From Thysanoteuthis rhombus (lineage: Eukaryota > Mollusca > Cephalopoda > Oegopsida > Thysanoteuthidae), in contig OY735225.1 in the NCBI GenBank assembly GCA_963457665.1, forward strand, positions 2,958,586-3,022,585: DNA of 64,000 bases, written 5' to 3'. The position numbers and the translations under genes are program-made. The notes beneath the pieces are model-generated. The model was not told the origin of the DNA and ran no database searches. It saw nothing but the letters and a program-made list of their open reading frames with translations. Below are positions 58,011 to 64,000 of this stretch, piece by piece; within the stretch, counting starts at the first letter, position 1; every line of letters starts with the position of its first letter.

Positions 58011-58424
58011 TATACACGTTTGATCCTTAATATCTAAGATGAATCATCAAAATTTTGAATTATGTGGTAAAGAAAATAGATATTTACTAAGTTTAGCTTC
58101 ATCTGGGACAAGGCCACAATCGTCGAGTACCCAGAGAGAATCAGTCTTCAATAATCATCTCTCTACTAGTGTGTAGATATATATCTCATAACCTATTTCT
58201 ATGACTGAAAACAGCTGTAGGTAAGATTTGATTTAAAATTTATCTCACTAAACATAAGGTAGTTTACAACATATAATAAATCTAACCATATGAGCTTGTA
58301 TGCAAATTTTTCTGTTTATTTATTTGTTTGTTCACATTCAAGTGAAATGATCTCATTGGTTGATTTGCCTTCCTATTTTGAAATAATGAAAATCGTGTCA
58401 TAGAAACTCTCAAGACTTTATCAA

Positions 58425-58600
58425 ATCAGCTTGAGGAGTTAGGATTAAAAAAAAAAACCCCAAAAAACAACAACAAAAAAAAAAACAAAAAAACTTGAAA
58501 TTAAGATACTTGGATTATCAAAAATAAATCATCTGATAAAGTGGCTTTAGGCTCCTTAGTGCCAATCCATATATGAATAACCATCATTTTGGTTGAGTAT
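58425..58600 (+). repeat. Dispersed repeat family H, copy 2
   Basis: ATTAAGATACTTGGATTATC and CTTTAGGCTCCTTAGTGCC match 14020-14150. An A-rich insertion lies at 58447-58492. Confidence 0.6.
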
Positions 58601-59065
58601 ATACTAGTAAATAAACAAATTGTGTAAATTTGAGAGTAATCATGTTGTATATACAATTGATCAACATCTTGAGTGATGGGAATTTATTTGCAAATAAAAT
58701 TCATTAAAAAAGATACAAATAATCTTGCTATTAATCCATTTTCTCTTGCAATATAATCTATGCAGGATTTCAGGATCCCCTTGACAAAGATGCAATGACC
58801 CCAGGTGAAACATCCTCAAGAAGATGGTCCACTCAATCAGACATTAATTGAAAATACAAATTAATCCCATGAAAGAAAATCCACTAATATGTTTAAATTC
58901 CTGGTGATTCTTTTTTTTTTTTTTTTTAGAAAAGAAACTACCAAATTTGTTTCAATGGAATAGTCCATTGCTTCAAATGGCAGATATATTTTCATCATTA
59001 AAACTGTCCTTCATAAGTGGAGGAATCCATTCTTATGGACAGAGAAACAGAAGACAATCAGACTG

Positions 59066-59071
59066 TTTATT
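59066..59071 (-). promoter_or_regulatory. Possible poly(A) signal of cathepsin C
   Basis: AATAAA on the minus strand, about 460 bases past the stop. Others may exist in this AT-rich stretch. Confidence 0.3.
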
Positions 59072-59531
59072 ATTTAACCCATAAACACTCATAGACTTAT
59101 ACTTAGTCAGTTTTGAAAAAAAAAATGATGTAAAAATATACTTGTGAAAGCGGATCAAATTACAAATGAACACTCTCAAAATAAGAAACATGCTTTCAGA
59201 TTTTGTTTCCACAAATAAACTACATTAGCATGTTAATATATTTTCATTTACCCCATTTCTCTAAACATACCAGAATATGGTCTTTGGTATTAATGGATTA
59301 AAGTATGATTTCAAGTCATCATTAGAGAAGAAAATGGTAACATTACAAAAATTGCTCTCATGAAAAAATTTTGAAATAACTATAAAAGTAATTCAATTAT
59401 TTTGTCTTTTGTAAAAGTGTAAAATAGGACAAAAATCTTTTAAAAAATAACATGTAAAATTGTAAACAACAGGTTCCCAGAAATTCTTTGTGGGCTGAGA
59501 AAACAAAAAGGTAGAACATTGTTTGATAATA

Positions 59532-59795
59532 TCAGTGGCTACCGTTTTTGAAACTAGTTGCTTGCGGGAATGGTAAAGCTGTAGCAGCCATACTCTCGAT
59601 GCCACATTCATCAGTTCCTCGTCGAATACGGAAATAGCCATCTTCTCCCCAAACATCTCCCCAGCTATTTTTAATAATCCAGTATTTCTCTCCGGTCTCT
59701 GCGTCCTCTCCATAGCCAACCACCAATACAGCATGGTTGGTCACTTCCAGGGGATTGAATTTATCAAGCAGACCAGTGTGATGATAGATACCACC
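59532..59795 (-). CDS. CTSC: Cathepsin C last exon with catalytic His and Asn
   Basis: Acceptor TTTTTCTCTAG before 59795. Eighty-eight codons including TGA at 59532-59534, beginning [20 protein letters not shown]. Confidence 0.96.
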   Translation of the reverse strand, partial: GGIYHHTGLLDKFNPLEVTNHAVLVVGYGEDAETGEKYWIIKNSWGDVWGEDGYFRIRRGTDECGIESMAATALPFPQATSFKNGSH

Positions 59796-62700
59796 CTAGA
59801 GAAAAAGAAGGCGAAAAATAGACTCGAGTTATCAAATTTTCTAGAAGCAGCTTTAGCATTGATATGTCTGAAATGACCTCAATGTCCTGGGGAAAAGAAA
59901 CAGAAACAAGCTGAAATTAGGATAAAAATGTTTTTCCTACTCATTGAGGGGAGTGTGAGTGCAAAATTTCAAAGTTTCGAGTTTCTACTATGGAAAGTTA
60001 GGGTGGAGAAGAGCAGAGGAGAAAGGAAAATGAATGAATTCTAAATAAAAGAATCTGTTTGGCAACATCAAATAGTTCAATCTAGCATCCATAGCTCTTC
60101 ATTTTCTCTCTCTCTCTTTCACTCTCTCTCTCTCTTTCACTCTCTCTCTCTCTCATTGATTGATGATGTAAGAATGGTAATCTCTTTCTCAATCCATCAT
60201 TTCAAACAATTCACTATTCAGTTTTAACTGAAAGTCTGAATTTGTCATTGTTAAGTTAGAAAAATGGCCATAGAGACCTAACAGAGCATTTTTTGAAAAA
60301 AAAAATAACTCAAATATTTTCAGATGGGGTCCAGTGATGTAATCACGCAAATTTTCAAGGTTTTAACCCCCAAATCAGGAAAGCCCAGAGACACACAAAG
60401 ATGAGCAAAGTGAGAATAATCTGATGTCCAGTTGGCTGGTTGGTTGGGCAGGCCATTTGTGGGGCTATAATGATTCAATAACAAGCCTGGCTACTGCAGG
60501 TTCAAACTCCACACCTATTTTGATTGATAACTGCAACTTTTCTATTGAATATTTAATTAATGAATTCATAGATAAATAAAGCTTTTCAGTTTAGCTCAGT
60601 TGGTAAGAGATTTCAAATCATGGTAATTTATTCATATCGGTTTATGAAGAGTTTACTCCCCTGAATTAGCTGAGGATTGTTCCTGTTCTTGTTCCCTTGG
60701 TAAGAGGGGAAAAAAAGTCAACTCCAAACTTGGGCCGGAGATGGACAATAGTTGTTCAAGATTGGATAAAGTTGCAACTTTCCAGCCATGTTTCCTGCTT
60801 GGGAGCCTTGACTCTACCATAGGATCAGTTAATTAAAATTTCACTTCACTGAATTGACATTTAATGTTTGGAAACTAATGATCATTGAGTGGAAAGAATA
60901 TAGGATGGGGTAGCATTTTCAACAGGCATTCCCCACGCAGACAGAAAACCAACAAGGTCTGGTGATATCGTAAAGTATGTCAGAATGCAGAATTCAACCT
61001 GATGTGACGTTGCTACTATTGGGAAAAATTCTACTCAAAACTATAGACAGAAAGAATGTTGATAGAGAAAAGAAAACCAACCTTGTAATTGAAGAAATCA
61101 TTGTAAACTTCAAAGGCAACTCCTATTGGTCCATTCCTGACCAGTTCCAGCATCATTAGGGGTTCATTACAAGCCCCATAATATCCACCAATGTAATTGT
61201 ATTCCCCTGTATAATGGCGTGAACAGTTGGACGGCTTACAAGTGCCAGTTTCACCATGGTAAGGGTAGCAGTGATCAGATATAAAACCAAAGTCTTGACC
61301 ATATTTACCTAAAAAACAAGACAAACATCAACCAATTCAGTTTTCCAAGCAGAGATCAACCTATTAACATAAGAAGGGGGGCAAGTGTAATAGTTATCCA
61401 TTCCAAGTTAAAAGCCCTTGTCCATAGTAAGATAATCCAATGAAAGTTATACAATGCAAAACAAAAGCACTGATTCACTGAGCTGCCACCAATCACAATA
61501 AAACAAAGATTTTATCAAGTTAGCTATAGAACTGCAATGACAGAAATTTCCATCATTCACAGATTTTAGGCTAATTATCCTGATGTTAGCATCTTATTTG
61601 AAATGATTTATACAGATGAGAAATTAAAATCATAAAGAATTTAACTGTACACCAAGCTATAACTAGAGGTAAAATGAGAGATGTTGCTCAGAACAGTAGT
61701 ACTAAAGAGGACTCAGAGAGAATATGCCCATGCCATTAACAGAGGGATATGGATCCCCCCCAATTTAATTTCTTCTATGGCCCATGATCCAGCCTTCAAA
61801 AAAATTTCATTGAAATTCATACAGAATTTTTGGAGACATGAAATTTTGGTGATATTATGTGGTTTGGTCATATAACTACTATGTAAATGTAATTGTGGAT
61901 GTATCTTGTTCCAAAATTCTTCTGAAGCTTATTGTCCACCTATCCACAAAATTTCATTGAAATTCATTGAGAATTCCTGAAGACATGTAGACATGCATGA
62001 GTGTATACATAAGAGTATGAAAAAAAAGAAAAAAATCCCAAATAAACAAAGGGAAAATCTCTCAATGGAAAAAAATTCCTGAATCCACTCCAAAATTTAA
62101 CCAACTCTTCCTTATCCAATTGTCCACCTATCCACAAAATTTAATTGAGATTCATTGAGTTCCTGTGGAGATATCTTGTGGACAGACAAACATAACTCTA
62201 TATATACGACTCCAGTTTTATTAGTAGAGGTAATTCATGAGTGTCAGCAGAAAACATTGCCAACTTGAAAATTACTTTTGGGCTAGTCTGACAACCAAAA
62301 CGCAGTAATAGAAAAAAATAGCCACAAAAAAAAAAAACCCAAAAAACAAAAGATGCTAAAATGACTAAAATGTTAATGATTTTTACACTGTCAATTTTCT
62401 ATTTGTCTGTGGCGGGATTCTATCTGGAGACGGATATTTAACACATATGTTACAAAAACAAATAAAAAACCCATTACTCTGCTAACAGCTTAATACAGTG
62501 GTGGAAATCTAAACCAGTGTGGCATCTAGAAAACTTTTGGGAGTTGTCAAAAGCGACCATTCCCGGTTGTAAGTGAGTCCAATTCTAACTCATCCTTCTT
62601 TCTTGCCTTTTCTCAACAACTGACTTCAAGCCTTTCACCTTTAGCAAATATCTTTATGTTCAACCCCTCTAACTCTTTTGCATACACTGAATTTGCTTCT

Positions 62701-63360
62701 TTCTCTTTCTCTCCACCCTCATGGTTCTTGATTCCACTCCCAGAACCTCTCCTCTACCCCAACCTCCTTCAATGTAAAATTTTCACTTCTAAAGAGTGAT
62801 AGACAGACATGCAGAAATCTTGTTTATCATGATGTACATAAAGTAGTTCAAGTCAACTGATTTGCTTTGTCAACTGAGAGCTTCAAAAAATAGAGTCTGA
62901 ACTTTTTTTTTCTTCATCTCAGCCACTTCTTAATACTAACAGTTCTCGAACATAAACAAAATGTTGTACGTTTCATTGCCATTTGAAGACCAGTAGTGTC
63001 AGGAAGTGGAAGGGATAGTTCTTGGATCGAAATATTTCATTAGCACATACTGCCCACCCCTCACCAAGTCCGATATCATTTGAGACATTAAAAAGATTTT
63101 TTTTTCAATTTACTTACCACCAAGGAGATAGATAAAGCCTCCATCACAACCTTGAGAATATTCAGAGCAGCTGACAGGTTCCTGAGTAGAGAAGACGATA
63201 TTTTTGCTGTTGTTGGTAGCAATTCGGATACGAGCCTCATGCATAGCTAAAGATGAGAAGACATAACACGAACCGCAGTTACCTTGGTTCCTCACGGGGG
63301 ACACGTAGTTGACCCCATCCACATTTCTCCAGTCAAACTTTTTGGGAAGTTGCTTGGCTG
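59532..63360 (-). CDS. CTSC: Cathepsin C (dipeptidyl peptidase 1), C-terminal peptidase part, 3 exons seen
   Basis: Exons 63118-63360, 61082-61308 and 59532-59795 join in frame and encode about 243 residues of a papain-family (C1A) peptidase. The segment starts [20 protein letters not shown] and has [11 protein letters not shown], with the nucleophile Cys at 63266-63268 and the Tyr after it typical of this enzyme. Next come [19 protein letters not shown] and the Asn-rich [18 protein letters not shown] block, then [11 protein letters not shown] with catalytic His at 59733-59735, IKNSWG with Asn at 59667-59669, and [16 protein letters not shown]. In the family the enzyme is lysosomal, removes N-terminal dipeptides and works as a tetramer with a retained exclusion domain. 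Signal peptide, exclusion domain and propeptide exons lie beyond 64000. All key residues seen are intact. Tail: ATSFKNGSH. Confidence 0.96.
60108..60156. repeat. CT microsatellite in a cathepsin C intron
   Basis: Three blocks of CTCTCTCTCT separated by TTTCACT. Confidence 0.9.
60255..60480 (+). repeat. Interspersed repeat family B, copy 5
   Basis: AAATGGCCATAGAGACCTAA, AATTTTCAAGGTTTTAACCC and AGTTGGCTGGTTGGTTGGGC are the family blocks. Confidence 0.78.
60490..60625 (+). repeat. Split tRNA-like promoter boxes (SINE debris)
   Basis: GCAGGTTCAAACTCCAC at about 60497 is a good box B, and TTTAGCTCAGTTGGTAAGAG at about 60592 is a good box A, but B comes before A, so they cannot be one tRNA. Two broken SINEs are likely. 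Confidence 0.5.
61082..61308 (-). CDS. CTSC: Cathepsin C middle exon
   Basis: Acceptor TGTTTTTTAG before 61308 and donor GTTGGT after 61082. Two bases plus 75 codons, ending phase 0 at NDFFNYK. Confidence 0.94.
61780..62235 (+). repeat. Threefold decayed repeat of a CCACAAAATTTCATTGAAATTCAT-like block
   Basis: AATTTCATTGAAATTCAT occurs near 61803 and 61950 and as AATTTAATTGAGATTCAT near 62140, each followed by a GGAGACAT-like word. The third copy ends TGTGGACAGACAAACATAACTC, a pattern seen in many invertebrate dispersed repeats. Confidence 0.7.
62236..63117 (-). other. Cathepsin C intron, no feature recognised
   Basis: Intronic AT-rich sequence with a short C-rich part at 62560-62770. No further exon was seen. 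Confidence 0.45.
63118..63360 (-). CDS. CTSC: Cathepsin C exon with catalytic cysteine
   Basis: Acceptor AACTTTGCAG before 63360 and donor GTAAGT after 63118. Two bases finish a codon, 80 codons follow, and one base is left over. A Cys-Gly-Ser-Cys-Tyr active site lies near 63267. Confidence 0.95.
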
Positions 63361-64000
63361 CTGCAAAGTTTAGAAAAATTTAAACGGTTTTACAGTGAAA
63401 CACGAACATTTGTCTTTGATAGCAATTAATTTAAGATTTTCAAAAAATTAGCGTCTGTTATTCTTACTTTAGGGCAGAGCAACTTTCAACGACAATTTTA
63501 AGGGTTTTGATTGTCAAGTTAAAAAAAACAAAACAAGCTTATTTCAAATAATCTGCATACATACATATAAATACACACATACCTACTTGAGCAGGCAAGT
63601 ACCTTTGAAAAAAGACATTGTAACTCCTCCCACCTAGTAACACCCACAAAAATTTCCCCAAACGGAAATCTAAAATATACCTGATCATTCACATGAAGAA
63701 GCCCAAACAGGGCAGAAACATAAATGTGTTTATGTGGCAAATCCACATTCTATTATATATATATATATTTATATATATAGTTATCCATACATGAAGAGTG
63801 CTTGATATTGGAGATGTAGCATGAGTAAGAATATAAGTATTTAAGAAACGGATATTTGGGTCTGACAGAATGGATTATAAAAGTCCATTTGTTAAATACA
63901 TACAGTCGCATTGAAAGAGATGAAAAAAAACTGAAAGTAAAGTAATGAAAATTTGGGTTGAAAGCAGTTATTCACTCTTCGCATTATCAGTGGGCTGATT
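63361..64000 (-). other. Cathepsin C upstream intron, no exon seen before the edge
   Basis: Contains a TA microsatellite near 63753-63778. No sequence resembling the exclusion domain or propeptide was found. Confidence 0.5.

Noticed and set aside
60490..60625. tRNA gene on the plus strand
   Set aside because: Box B precedes box A, so they cannot belong to one tRNA.

Overview
The window is animal nuclear DNA. It is AT-rich, almost all intron and intergenic sequence, and crowded with microsatellites, minisatellites, small DNA transposons and dead LINE pieces. Protein genes appear as short exons with GT/AG borders. The kinds of repeats (RTE-like LINE 3' ends, mariner remnants, TA-flanked MITEs, CCCTAA-type repeats) and long introns suggest an invertebrate, and my best guess is a mollusc, probably a cephalopod. 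That is an inference from style, not proof.

Two genes are secure. A plus-strand CRAL-TRIO lipid-transfer protein of the alpha-tocopherol transfer protein-like/clavesin group has seven coding exons from 27778 to 45605, which join without a frame break into 311 residues. A non-coding leader exon probably ends at 23320. On the minus strand the last three coding exons of cathepsin C (dipeptidyl peptidase 1) lie at 59532-63360, with the papain-type Cys, His and Asn all present. Its 5' exons are beyond the right edge. The two genes converge, with about 14 kb of repeats between them.

The left 23 kb holds weaker coding candidates, all on the minus strand: a possible first exon at 1222-1457; a C-terminal exon at 10597-10941 encoding the end of a thrombospondin type 1-like repeat, a membrane segment and a short tail; exon-like blocks at 15304-15462 and 18545-18661; a 50-residue ORF at 17270-17422; and a small two-exon gene at 21836-22946 that would be head-to-head with the CRAL-TRIO gene. 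None of these could be named.

Repeats dominate the rest: an unclassified interspersed family in at least eight copies (family A), a second family in five (family B), several two-copy families, four RTE-like LINE 3' fragments plus two other LINE pieces, three mariner pseudogene pieces, at least three MITE-like elements with TA target sites, other long inverted repeats, an 81-bp telomere-like array that is open as a reading frame, a palindromic TATA/AGCATTCT array, and a 2.15-kb array of a 48-bp unit open in register on both strands. I found no CRISPR array, no intact tRNA or rRNA gene and no complete mobile element.
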